48,105 nt of DNA, taken from the NCBI GenBank assembly GCA_023417785.1, contig JAEZEH010000001.1, forward strand, positions 1 through 48,105. Reading direction: 5' to 3'. Positions 36,288 through 44,099 of the stretch are shown here, piece after piece. The stretch is from Bacteroidota bacterium. GTDB lineage: Bacteria; Bacteroidota; Bacteroidia; Cytophagales; Cyclobacteriaceae. Numbering within the stretch: the first letter of the stretch is position 1; every line of letters begins with the position of its first letter. The translations under genes were made by a program, and so were the position numbers. Below the pieces are notes generated by a model. The model made no database searches. It was not told where the DNA came from and saw only the letters and a program-made list of their open reading frames with translations.

Positions 36288-37225
36288 ATGGGCCTCTTTT
36301 GGCGTGCCGGGATTTGTCTCTCAAATGGAGTGACCGACGCGTTCTGCACGATATTACATTTGAACTTGAAAAGGGGAAGCGACTTGTTGTTGCCGGCGAA
36401 ACTGGTTCAGGAAAGAGTAGTCTGCTGAAAATCATTGCCGGGCTTCTGCAACCAGAGAAAGGTACAATACTTCTCGAGGGCCGGCGAATCGAAGGCGCGC
36501 ACGAGAAACTTGTGCCTGGCCATGCCGCGATTGCCTACCTCTCGCAGCATTTCGAACTGCCCCGTTTCCTGCGTGTTGAACAGGTACTATCATATGCAAA
36601 TACCCTTACCGGTGAAAGCGCAGGCAACCTCTACCAGCTTTGCCAGGTAAATCATCTGCTTCAACGGAAGACCGACGAACTATCCGGCGGTGAGAAACAG
36701 CGTATAGCCCTCGCGCGATTGCTGACCACATCCCCAACATTGCTATTGCTCGATGAGCCCTTTTCCCACCTCGACATGGATCACAAGAAAACGCTGAAGC
36801 AGGTTGTGGCCGATGTTTCCGATGCACTTGGAGTGACGTGTATCATGGTATCCCACAATCCTGATGATACGCTGCCGTGGGCGGATCATATTCTCGTTCT
36901 CAGGGGAGGGGAAATGATTCAGCAGGGAAGTCCCCGGCACATCTACTTTAAGCCTGCAGACGAATACGTGGCCGGGCTGTTCGGTAATTATAGCGTAATC
37001 AGGAATGGGGCGGAATCGATTCTGCTTCGGCCGGAACAATTCAGGATACACCCGGAAAGCCGGGGTTCTGTTAGAGGAACAGTCCGTGACGTACTGTTCT
37101 TCGGAAGCCATTCACTTTGCAGGATCGAAACTGAGACCGATGACGTGGTGCTGGCAACTATTTCGCCGGAATTAACGATCAGCCAGGATCAAAAGGTTGG
37201 CTTGTCGTGGGACGTGGTCGCGTAA
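36284..37225 (+). CDS. ABC transporter ATP-binding protein with C-terminal TOBE-like domain, orphan
   Basis: 313-aa nucleotide-binding subunit. Walker A GETGSGKSS (38-46), Q-loop SQH (87-89), signature LSGGEKQR (133-140), Walker B LLLLDEP (153-159) and the H-loop His (MVSH, 188-191) are all intact. After residue 235 a segment with LLRPEQFRIH and RGTVRDVLFFGSHSLCRIE matches the TOBE regulatory domain of importer ATPases of the PotA/CysA/ModC type. No permease or binding protein is encoded nearby, so the partner membrane protein is elsewhere or the ATPase works with the zinc-ribbon protein whose gene overlaps it by 4 bases. Importer role inferred from the TOBE domain. Confidence 0.88.
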   Translation: MNGPLLACRDLSLKWSDRRVLHDITFELEKGKRLVVAGETGSGKSSLLKIIAGLLQPEKGTILLEGRRIEGAHEKLVPGHAAIAYLSQHFELPRFLRVEQVLSYANTLTGESAGNLYQLCQVNHLLQRKTDELSGGEKQRIALARLLTTSPTLLLLDEPFSHLDMDHKKTLKQVVADVSDALGVTCIMVSHNPDDTLPWADHILVLRGGEMIQQGSPRHIYFKPADEYVAGLFGNYSVIRNGAESILLRPEQFRIHPESRGSVRGTVRDVLFFGSHSLCRIETETDDVVLATISPELTISQDQKVGLSWDVVA

Positions 37226-37270
37226 CGGAAAAGATTAAAGCTTGGTACTGGAACAGCCGGTAATGTACAG

Positions 37271-38080
37271 CTAAAACACGAGGAGCGGAATATCAAGGTC
37301 AAAGACGAAATCTTCATTCGCGCCCCGTCCGGTGATTCTTTCCACCAGACTTTTCCTGCGATTAGGTACGATTAACAGATCCGCATACCGTTCCTGAAGA
37401 AGCAGCCGGAGACCATCGGCGGTATCGGTGTTATCGTACTCTTCAAAGCTGATGTGCGGGTAGTCAACCTCTGACCTGATGAGTTCTTCAAAATCTTCAC
37501 GGAGGCTGCCTTGCATCCAGGCCGCCGATCTTTTCTTGTTAACATGGATAAGCGTGATGACCGCATTGAATTTGCTTGCGAAGGCTGCAATGCCACGGAT
37601 ATCCTGAATGTTGCTATAATTATAATCGGTGGCGTATACGATCCGCGCAAATGACTTGAAAGTGGAACCTTCCGGAAGGGTAAGTACAGGCACCGAAGAG
37701 AGCTGCATTACTTCGGCAGTGTGACTACCATACAAGTGTTTCCGCAGACCAGTGTTTCCTTGTGTACCCATCACAATAAGGTCGGCCTTAACTCTTTTTG
37801 CTGCCCTGATAATCTGGTGAGCAATGTCTCCCGGCAGAAGGTCACAGCTGGTGCGAACATCAGTCTTGCGACGGATTGCTTCCTGAAGTAAAGAAATTTC
37901 ACTTACGGTATTGTATTTTGCTTGTATCGTCCGGACAGGCATGTAATCAGGTTCTTCCTCCATGGGTACCAGTACGTGAACCAGATGAAGATTGCCTCCC
38001 TGGGTCTTGACCAACTCGGCGGCATACAATGCGGCTTCTTTTGAGTGATCCGAAAAATCTATGGGTACTACTATGTTCAT
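37271..38080 (-). CDS. Tandem universal stress protein (UspA family)
   Basis: 269 aa from the ATG at 38080. The open frame extends 20 codons further up, but NIVVPIDFSDHSKEAAL is the canonical Usp start. Two Usp domains lie in tandem: residues 1-145 and about 150-269. The first keeps the ATP-binding pattern G-x2-G-x9-G-S (GTQGNTGLRKHLYGS) followed by VPVLTLP. The second has FARIVYATDYNYSNI and LIVPNRRKSLVERITG but lacks that pattern, so only domain 1 is expected to bind ATP. Bacteroidota Usp proteins of this kind respond to starvation or redox stress; its target is unknown. Convergent with the ABC gene, with the long upstream interval 38081-38615 free of genes. Confidence 0.92.
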   Translation of the reverse strand: MNIVVPIDFSDHSKEAALYAAELVKTQGGNLHLVHVLVPMEEEPDYMPVRTIQAKYNTVSEISLLQEAIRRKTDVRTSCDLLPGDIAHQIIRAAKRVKADLIVMGTQGNTGLRKHLYGSHTAEVMQLSSVPVLTLPEGSTFKSFARIVYATDYNYSNIQDIRGIAAFASKFNAVITLIHVNKKRSAAWMQGSLREDFEELIRSEVDYPHISFEEYDNTDTADGLRLLLQERYADLLIVPNRRKSLVERITGRGANEDFVFDLDIPLLVF

Positions 38081-38615
38081 TTCCTTAGTGTTGATATAAA
38101 CCAATGCCACGGCGTAGTCAACGTTGCATTTCCCTCGCAATGGTGGTTGAGTTTACTACCCCCGGTTGAATGCAAATCGAATCTGCCTACCATGGTTAAC
38201 GAAAGTTTATGCCAGGTGTTCCAAAAGTTAATGCTTTCCAAATACTGTTGGCGCAGGCAACATGAGACTGCTTCTCCACGGAAGGCTCAAAAAACACAGC
38301 ACCGAAAATGTTGAGTGGATGTCCCGGCTGTGCATGGGGTTTTCATAGACCCCTGATCGAAGAATACTTATGCCTTCGCGGGAAATGGAGGGTAAAAACT
38401 CAACGAGAAAAAAAACGTAAAAATTTTTAAGTGATTTTTGTCAGCACAGCTCCGATCAGAGAAATATTAAAAACAAACTAAGGGTCTTGCAAGGTACACG
38501 AAGGCAGTGCTGTTAACGGGTTCGTCCCCACGGCGGATGGTCTTGATTAAAAATGTTGAATTTCATCCGCGGGCGGATTTGACCGCTACCTACTCCGATG
38601 TGATTGTCTTCATTA
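38081..38615. other. Gene-free interval between Usp and S9 peptidase genes
   Basis: 535 bases with no convincing ORF. It contains a short hairpin GGGGT (38336-38340) / ACCCC (38349-38353) and a small palindrome ATCCG-CGGG-CGGAT (38565-38578) next to the S9 gene end. No clear TAnnTTTG box was found for the Usp gene. No tRNA-like cloverleaf was seen. Confidence 0.5.
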
Positions 38616-40751
38616 TTATTCCGTGATCCCGCAAAGGTCAAACATAAACGCGTAAGCAAGGGCGTCATCCTTGAGCCGTTCGAAACGGCCATAGGACCCG
38701 CCGTGGCCCGCAGTCATGTTCGTTTTGAACAGCAGGGTGTTATCATCGGTTTTCATTTCCCTTAATTTAGCCACCCACTTTGCAGGTTCCCAGTACTGTA
38801 CCTGACTATCATGGAAGCCGGTAAGCACAAGAATGTTTGGATAATCCTTAGCCTCTATGTTGTCGTATGGCGAATAGGAGAGCATGTACTCGTATTCTTC
38901 CCTGATATTCGGGTTTCCCCATTCCTTCCACTCGAATGTAGTAAGTGGAATAGTTTCATCCATCATAGTCGTAACGACATCAACGAAAGGAACCCAAGCG
39001 ATCATGCCTTTGTAAAGATCAGGACGCAGGTTTGCGACGGCACCCATCAGAAGTCCGCCGGCACTACCGCCCTCTGCAAACAGGTATTCCGTAGACGTAT
39101 ACTTGTTTTCTATGAGGAACTCGGAGCAGTCGATGTAGTCGGTAAACGTATTCAACTTTTTCATCATCTTACCCTCGTCATACCAGTTTCCGCCCATTTC
39201 CTGGCCGCCGCGGATATGCGCCACGGCATAAACGAAGCCCCGGTCAAGGAGGCTGAGACGTTTTGAATTGAAGTACGGATACATCGAAGCGCCATAGGAA
39301 CCATACGCATACTGGAGGCATGGGTTGGTTCCGTCTTTCCTGAACTTGTCCTTTCGATAGACGACTGATATGGGAATCTCCTTCCCGTCGCGGGCTTTGG
39401 CCATCAGGCGTTCCGTGGCATAGTCGGCGCTTGAAAATCCACCCAGCACCTCCTGCTGTTTCATTAACTTGCCATCGCGTGACGTAAGGTTATAATCGTA
39501 GGTGGTAGTCGGAGTGGTCATTGATTGATAGGTGTACCGTACTACATCCGTATTAACTTCCGGATTGTAGCCGAGGCTTGCCATGTAAGCCGGCTCATCG
39601 AATTCAATAAAGTATTCCGATTTATCGCGCCAGCGTATGACGCGGAGCCGGTCGAGGCCTTTACTGGACTCCTGCAGCACCAGATAATCTTTGAACAATT
39701 TTGTGCGTTCGAGAAAGATGTCATCACGGTTCGGAATAACATCTTTCCAGTTGGCGCGCCCGGGTCGAGATACCGGAGCTTCCACCAATCGGAAATTCTT
39801 CGCCTGGTAATTTGTACGAATGAAGAACTTGTCACCCAGGTGGTCGGCAAAATACTTTACGTTTTCCTCAAAGGGTTCGATTACCGTCGGGCCTGAACGC
39901 GGGATATTGGCATCGATATACCGCTGATACGAGGCGTCTGTTCGGGAGGAAGTGATCAGAATAAACCTTTCAGATGCTGTCTTTTGAATAGAGCACTCAA
40001 GCGTAGGATCGGTCTCTTCGTAGACCAGCACATCATTGGCCGGGCTGGTACCCAATACGTGGCGATATACTTTGTTAGCGATCAGGGTGACAGGATCCTG
40101 CTTCGAGTATAAGACCGTTCTGTTATCGTTGAACCACACTACATCGCCTTCAGTACCGGCGAGCTTGTCTTGTAACATCTGGCCCGTTTGCATGTCTTTG
40201 AACATGATCGTATAAAGTCTTCTTCCAACGGTATCGACGATGATATTGGCAATGCTGTGGTCGGGGCTTACATCAATATCGAAATCAAAAAAACTCTGCC
40301 CTTTACTTAGTTCATTGCCATTGGCGATGACTTCCTCAGCAGCATCCAGCGATCCCTTCTTCCGGCAGTGAACAGGATATTCATAACCCTCATCATATCT
40401 CGTATAATAGTAGTAGTCGTCAAGTCTGAAAGGAACCGATTCGTCTTTTTCCTTTATCCGACCCTTCATTTCCTCGAAGAGTTTCTCCTGCAGATTTTTG
40501 GTATGGGCCATTATTTCTGAGGCGTAACGGTTCTCATCCTCCAGATATCGGATCACAGCCGAGTCCTCGCGGTTTCGCAGCCAGTAATAATTGTCGATAC
40601 GCTTAGCCCCGTGCGAGGCTACGATTTCAAAAGGTTTCTTTTCTGCCTGAGGTATCTGTGTGGCTTTGGTAGTTCTGCTTTCAGGGGATCCGCAGGAGAT
40701 CAACATAGCGAATGGGACTACCAGAGTGAAAACAAGGCTTGTAGGTTTCAT
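38616..40751 (-). CDS. S9 family oligopeptidase (PtrB/prolyl-oligopeptidase type), lipoprotein
   Basis: 711 aa from the ATG at 40751, which yields a lipoprotein signal (SLVFTLVVPFAMLISC, Cys20); the frame 33 bases longer has no such signal. The N-terminal part (about 45-430) is a seven-bladed propeller beginning HGAKRIDNYYWLRNREDS. The alpha/beta-hydrolase domain has GGSAGGLLMG (nucleophile Ser563), the Asp in LTGFHDSQVQYW (Asp648) and the His in AGHGGSYGR (His683). Family members cut short peptides after Pro or basic residues; the VAHIRGGQEMGGNWYDEG segment is typical of PtrB. Lipidation suggests the outer-membrane periplasmic side. Transcribed alone, divergent to tetR. Confidence 0.9.
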   Translation of the reverse strand: MKPTSLVFTLVVPFAMLISCGSPESRTTKATQIPQAEKKPFEIVASHGAKRIDNYYWLRNREDSAVIRYLEDENRYASEIMAHTKNLQEKLFEEMKGRIKEKDESVPFRLDDYYYYTRYDEGYEYPVHCRKKGSLDAAEEVIANGNELSKGQSFFDFDIDVSPDHSIANIIVDTVGRRLYTIMFKDMQTGQMLQDKLAGTEGDVVWFNDNRTVLYSKQDPVTLIANKVYRHVLGTSPANDVLVYEETDPTLECSIQKTASERFILITSSRTDASYQRYIDANIPRSGPTVIEPFEENVKYFADHLGDKFFIRTNYQAKNFRLVEAPVSRPGRANWKDVIPNRDDIFLERTKLFKDYLVLQESSKGLDRLRVIRWRDKSEYFIEFDEPAYMASLGYNPEVNTDVVRYTYQSMTTPTTTYDYNLTSRDGKLMKQQEVLGGFSSADYATERLMAKARDGKEIPISVVYRKDKFRKDGTNPCLQYAYGSYGASMYPYFNSKRLSLLDRGFVYAVAHIRGGQEMGGNWYDEGKMMKKLNTFTDYIDCSEFLIENKYTSTEYLFAEGGSAGGLLMGAVANLRPDLYKGMIAWVPFVDVVTTMMDETIPLTTFEWKEWGNPNIREEYEYMLSYSPYDNIEAKDYPNILVLTGFHDSQVQYWEPAKWVAKLREMKTDDNTLLFKTNMTAGHGGSYGRFERLKDDALAYAFMFDLCGITE

Positions 40752-40863
40752 AGAAGTGAAATGAATCCCGGAAAGATATTGCATTTTTTAGTTTTTGAAT
40801 GGCGAGAGCATATTCTTTTACCAGGGCCGGGTTGCCTTCGCCGGAACCTAATACTTGAAAAGA

Positions 40864-40895
40864 TTTGGGAAATTCGTGAAACCTGAATAACTTAA
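40864..40895 (+). promoter_or_regulatory. Promoter candidate for TetR/efflux operon
   Basis: TTTG (40864-40867), a 20-nt spacer and TAACTTAA (40888-40895; TA and the TT match, last two bases differ). The -7 box overlaps the operator-like palindrome at 40892-40904. Confidence 0.4.
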
Positions 40896-40904
40896 CACCG
40901 TTAA
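40892..40904 (+). promoter_or_regulatory. TetR operator candidate 1
   Basis: TTAAC-ACC-GTTAA is a perfect 5-bp inverted repeat 12 bases before the tetR ATG and overlaps the predicted -7 box. A near copy lies before tolC (41572-41584). Both are preceded by AC. Confidence 0.45.
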
Positions 40905-40916
40905 TTAAACTTCGTT

Positions 40917-41552
40917 ATGACCATCGCAACAAGAAAGGAACGGCAGAAAGAGGAATTGCGGACTAAAATCCTGCAAAGTGCGAAGGCTTTGTTCATCGAA
41001 AAGGGATATCAGGAAACTTCAATTCGCAGCATCGCGGAGCGGATAGAGTACTCACCAACCACAATCTATCTGTATTTCAAGGATAAAGATGACGTTTTTT
41101 ACGCGCTGCACCAGGAAGGGTTCGCGCTGTTGAATCAATATTTCAAGCCACTCGCATTTGTTGAGGATCCCTATCAACGACTGAAAGCGGTGATGAAAGC
41201 ATATATCCGTTTTGCCCTTGAAAACCGTGAATTCTATGATCTTATGTTCATTAACAGGGCGCCGATGAACGCACTCGACGATAAATGCAATGAAGAATGG
41301 GATGAGGGGAAGCAATCGTTTCAGGCTCTTGTTAATACGGTGACGCAATGCATTTCGAAAGGGTATTTCACAGGTATGGAACCCGAAAGCCTGTCATTCA
41401 CGCTTTGGGCAATGGTTCATGGGATTTGTTCGCTCGAGATTCGTGAGCGGTGTAATGTGCTCACCGAAGAAGTACAACAAGGCCTTTCTGATCGGGCGTC
41501 GGCTATCTTATCAGAAATGTTTGATCGTATGCATCCAAATGGACCTACATAA
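40917..41552 (+). CDS. TetR/AcrR-family transcriptional regulator of the efflux operon
   Basis: 211-aa regulator. The N-terminal HTH (about 35-60) reads TSIRSIAERIEYSPTTIYLYFKDKDDVFYAL, a standard TetR DNA-binding domain. The C-terminal domain (about 75-205) is all-helical and forms the ligand pocket and dimer face. It lies 42 bases upstream of tolC on the same strand, so it likely represses its own gene and the RND genes and is relieved by a substrate of the pump. Ligand unknown. ATG at 40917 fits the TetR family start. Confidence 0.92.
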   Translation: MTIATRKERQKEELRTKILQSAKALFIEKGYQETSIRSIAERIEYSPTTIYLYFKDKDDVFYALHQEGFALLNQYFKPLAFVEDPYQRLKAVMKAYIRFALENREFYDLMFINRAPMNALDDKCNEEWDEGKQSFQALVNTVTQCISKGYFTGMEPESLSFTLWAMVHGICSLEIRERCNVLTEEVQQGLSDRASAILSEMFDRMHPNGPT

Positions 41553-41571
41553 AAAAATTTGCCATCCTACT

Positions 41572-41584
41572 TAACAGTGTAAAC
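41572..41584 (+). promoter_or_regulatory. TetR operator candidate 2
   Basis: TTAAC-AGT-GTAAA, a near-palindrome, shares ACTTAAC-N3-GT(T/A)AA with candidate 1 and ends 10 bases before the tolC ATG, almost the same distance from its start codon as the first. Confidence 0.4.
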
Positions 41585-41594
41585 TTTAATTTCT

Positions 41595-42950
41595 ATGCTA
41601 ACCAGAACCCGCTATCGGCTTCTCATCTTCGCCATGACTGCCATCATTCCAGCCGGGGTTACCGGACAGTCCCCTCTCGCTGACTACCTACGTGAAGGAC
41701 TTGAAAGCAACCTGGTTCTCCAGGAAAAAAAGATAACTCTGCAACAGGCAGAACTCTCATTGGAAATTGCACGAACCTGGTTTCTTCCCGCGGTCAACGT
41801 CATGGCTGACTACACGTCGGGTAAAGGCGGGCGAAGCATAGCCATTCCGATTGGAGATCTGCTCAATCCTGTTTACACGACATTGAATCAGTTAACAGAA
41901 TCGGGCGCATTCCCGCAAGTGGAGAACGTCAGCCAGGATTTCTTTCCCTACAACTTTTACGATGCACGAGTCCGCACATCTGTTCCTCTGGTAAATACCG
42001 ATCTCCATCTGGCCCGCAACATTGAGCGGCAGAGGTTACAACTTCAGGAATACGACTTGGTTGCCTACAAAAGACAACTTGTATTTGATATCAAGGCCGC
42101 GTACTACAATTATCTCGCGGCCCTTGCCTCAGTTGACGTCTACCAAAGTGCCCTGCAGCTTGTTGAAAGGAATGTGGAGGTTAATGAATCCCTTATGCGA
42201 AACGGCACAAATCTTCCCGCAAATGTATTGCGGGCGAGGAGTGAACACGAAAATGTCAAGGCGGATCTCAATGACGCGCAAGTGAAAACCGTAAATGCGC
42301 GGAAGTACCTGAATTTCCTTTTGAACAGACCACTGGATTCAGGAATTCTGGTTGCTGCTGATACACTTTACGGTGAAGCAGGAGAGTCTTCTGACATCGA
42401 CATCTCGGGAAGAGAGGAACTGGCGATGATAAACATGAGCCGTGAGATCCAGCTTTCGACACTTCAGATGCATAAACTCTCCGCCCTTCCAAAGGTTAAT
42501 GCTTTCCTGGATCTAGGTGCTCAGGGAATGGACTGGCAGGTTAACAATCGGTCAAAGTATTTTCTGTTTGGAGTTCAGGTATCAGTTCCGGTTTTTCAAG
42601 GCTTTCGAAATAACCTGCTAATAAAGCAAAGCCGGTTCAATCTCGAGAAAACCGACTTGCATCTCAGAAACACAAATGCACAGCTGGAAGTAGCTGCATC
42701 AATTGCGTCCAATAACCTTCTTGTGGCGAAGCAGAACTTTCAGGCCGCACAGGAGCAGCTCCGTTCCGCCAAAGGTTACTTTACACTTATCGAAAAAGGG
42801 TTTCAGCAAGGCGTAAACTCGCAGATCGAATTTATTGATGCCCGGAACCAGCTCACACAATCGGAACTTAAAGTCAATGTACGCCAGTTTGAAATGCTAA
42901 TTGCCGCAGCACATCTGGAACGCGAAACATCTTCTTTCAAACTAAAATAA
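41595..42950 (+). CDS. TolC-family outer-membrane efflux protein
   Basis: 451-aa protein with a signal peptide (LLIFAMTAIIPAGVTGQ) and two outer-membrane-efflux repeats. Each half has long coiled-coil helices (YLREGLESNLVLQEKKITLQQAELSLEIA; FDIKAAYYNYLAALASVDVY; VAASIASNNLLVAKQNFQAAQEQL) and short strands for the barrel. It ends with the periplasmic helices containing QFEMLIAAAHLER. It forms the outer-membrane duct of the tripartite pump, working with the adaptor encoded 13 bases downstream and the RND permease. Confidence 0.92.
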   Translation: MLTRTRYRLLIFAMTAIIPAGVTGQSPLADYLREGLESNLVLQEKKITLQQAELSLEIARTWFLPAVNVMADYTSGKGGRSIAIPIGDLLNPVYTTLNQLTESGAFPQVENVSQDFFPYNFYDARVRTSVPLVNTDLHLARNIERQRLQLQEYDLVAYKRQLVFDIKAAYYNYLAALASVDVYQSALQLVERNVEVNESLMRNGTNLPANVLRARSEHENVKADLNDAQVKTVNARKYLNFLLNRPLDSGILVAADTLYGEAGESSDIDISGREELAMINMSREIQLSTLQMHKLSALPKVNAFLDLGAQGMDWQVNNRSKYFLFGVQVSVPVFQGFRNNLLIKQSRFNLEKTDLHLRNTNAQLEVAASIASNNLLVAKQNFQAAQEQLRSAKGYFTLIEKGFQQGVNSQIEFIDARNQLTQSELKVNVRQFEMLIAAAHLERETSSFKLK

Positions 42951-42963
42951 CCATTCATTTCGT

Positions 42964-44016
42964 ATGAAAACGTTTATCACCATCCTGTCCGCCGTCTTGC
43001 TCATTATGATTACCGAAGCATGTACAGAAAGCAAAGGTAATCATCCCGCCGTTCCGCGTACCACTGAAGCAATTCCCGTTAGAATTATGCCGCTGCAAAA
43101 ATCAGTTCATCATAATGAAATCAGGACCTCTGGAAATATTACGACCGATACCGAAACCCTGTTAAGCTTTAAAGTGGGCGGTGTAGTGAAACGAGTTTTC
43201 GCAGAGGAAGGGCAACGAATAGCCAAAGGCCAGGTTCTTGCCGTGTTGGACCTGACGGAAGTTAATGGTTTTGTAAGGCAGGCAGAGGCTGGTTATGAAA
43301 AAGCGGCCCGGGATCTTGCACGTTCAAAGAATCTTTATAAGGACAGCGTTGCCACACTGGAGCAGCTGCAGAACGCGCAGACGGCTCACGACGTAGCACT
43401 GGCACAACTCAATACCGCGAAATTCAACGAGGGCTTTTCAGAGATCAAAGCCCCGGCTAATGGATACGTATTAAAGAAATTTGTCAATGCGGGCCAGTTG
43501 GTTAATCCTGGCGATCCGGTCTTCAAAACTAACGGGGCTGCGACCGGGGGCTGGGTACTCAAGGTGGGAGTAAGTGACAGGCAGTGGGCTGATGTTCGGA
43601 TAGATGACAAAGTACAGATAACGCTCGACGCATTCCCGGGTGACACCCTGTCGGGACATGTTCTGCGTAAGGCGGGTACTTCCGATCCCGCAACCGGTGC
43701 GTTCACCATCGAGATTAAGGTCCCGTCGGGTGACCGGCAACTGGCTTCGGGTATGTTTGCTTCGGCTACCATTCTGGCAAGTTCTGAATCAGAAACGTGG
43801 GATGTACCCTATGAAGCTGTTCTTGATGCCAGCGGTAACGAGGGGTTTGTTTTTGTGGCAGATGACGACAACCTGGCCATACGAAAACCTGTGGTGATAT
43901 CATCATTCAATGCTAATACCATACAGGTAGCCTCCGGCTTAGAGGATGCGTCGAATGTAATCATCTCGGGGAGTGCCTATCTGACTGATAACTCTCCGGT
44001 TAATATCGTAAAATAA
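42964..44016 (+). CDS. RND efflux periplasmic adaptor (MFP/HlyD family) lipoprotein
   Basis: 350-aa adaptor. Signal peptide with lipobox (LLIMITEAC, Cys20). The lipoyl domain is visible as LSFKVGGVVKRVFAEEGQRIAKGQVLAVLD and returns as FSEIKAPANGYVLKKFVNAGQLVNPGDPVF. An alpha-hairpin separates them (YEKAARDLARSKNLYKDSVATLEQLQNAQTAHDVAL), and the beta-barrel and membrane-proximal domains follow (QITLDAFPGDTLSGHV; GMFASATILAS). It links TolC to the RND permease. Gap of 77 bases to the permease gene holds a small dyad (ACCACGAGGTTACC). Confidence 0.92.
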   Translation: MKTFITILSAVLLIMITEACTESKGNHPAVPRTTEAIPVRIMPLQKSVHHNEIRTSGNITTDTETLLSFKVGGVVKRVFAEEGQRIAKGQVLAVLDLTEVNGFVRQAEAGYEKAARDLARSKNLYKDSVATLEQLQNAQTAHDVALAQLNTAKFNEGFSEIKAPANGYVLKKFVNAGQLVNPGDPVFKTNGAATGGWVLKVGVSDRQWADVRIDDKVQITLDAFPGDTLSGHVLRKAGTSDPATGAFTIEIKVPSGDRQLASGMFASATILASSESETWDVPYEAVLDASGNEGFVFVADDDNLAIRKPVVISSFNANTIQVASGLEDASNVIISGSAYLTDNSPVNIVK

Positions 44017-44099
44017 TCTGAAAGGAATCCTTTGACGATGTAACCACGAGGTTACCGGGACTTCTATGTGCAAAAAATGCCACCCATCAAACCATGTTT

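Noticed and set aside
38081..38314. Plus-strand frame around the Usp upstream region (38045-38314)
   Set aside because: Its N-terminal part is antisense to Usp codons and the rest has random composition; no start context.
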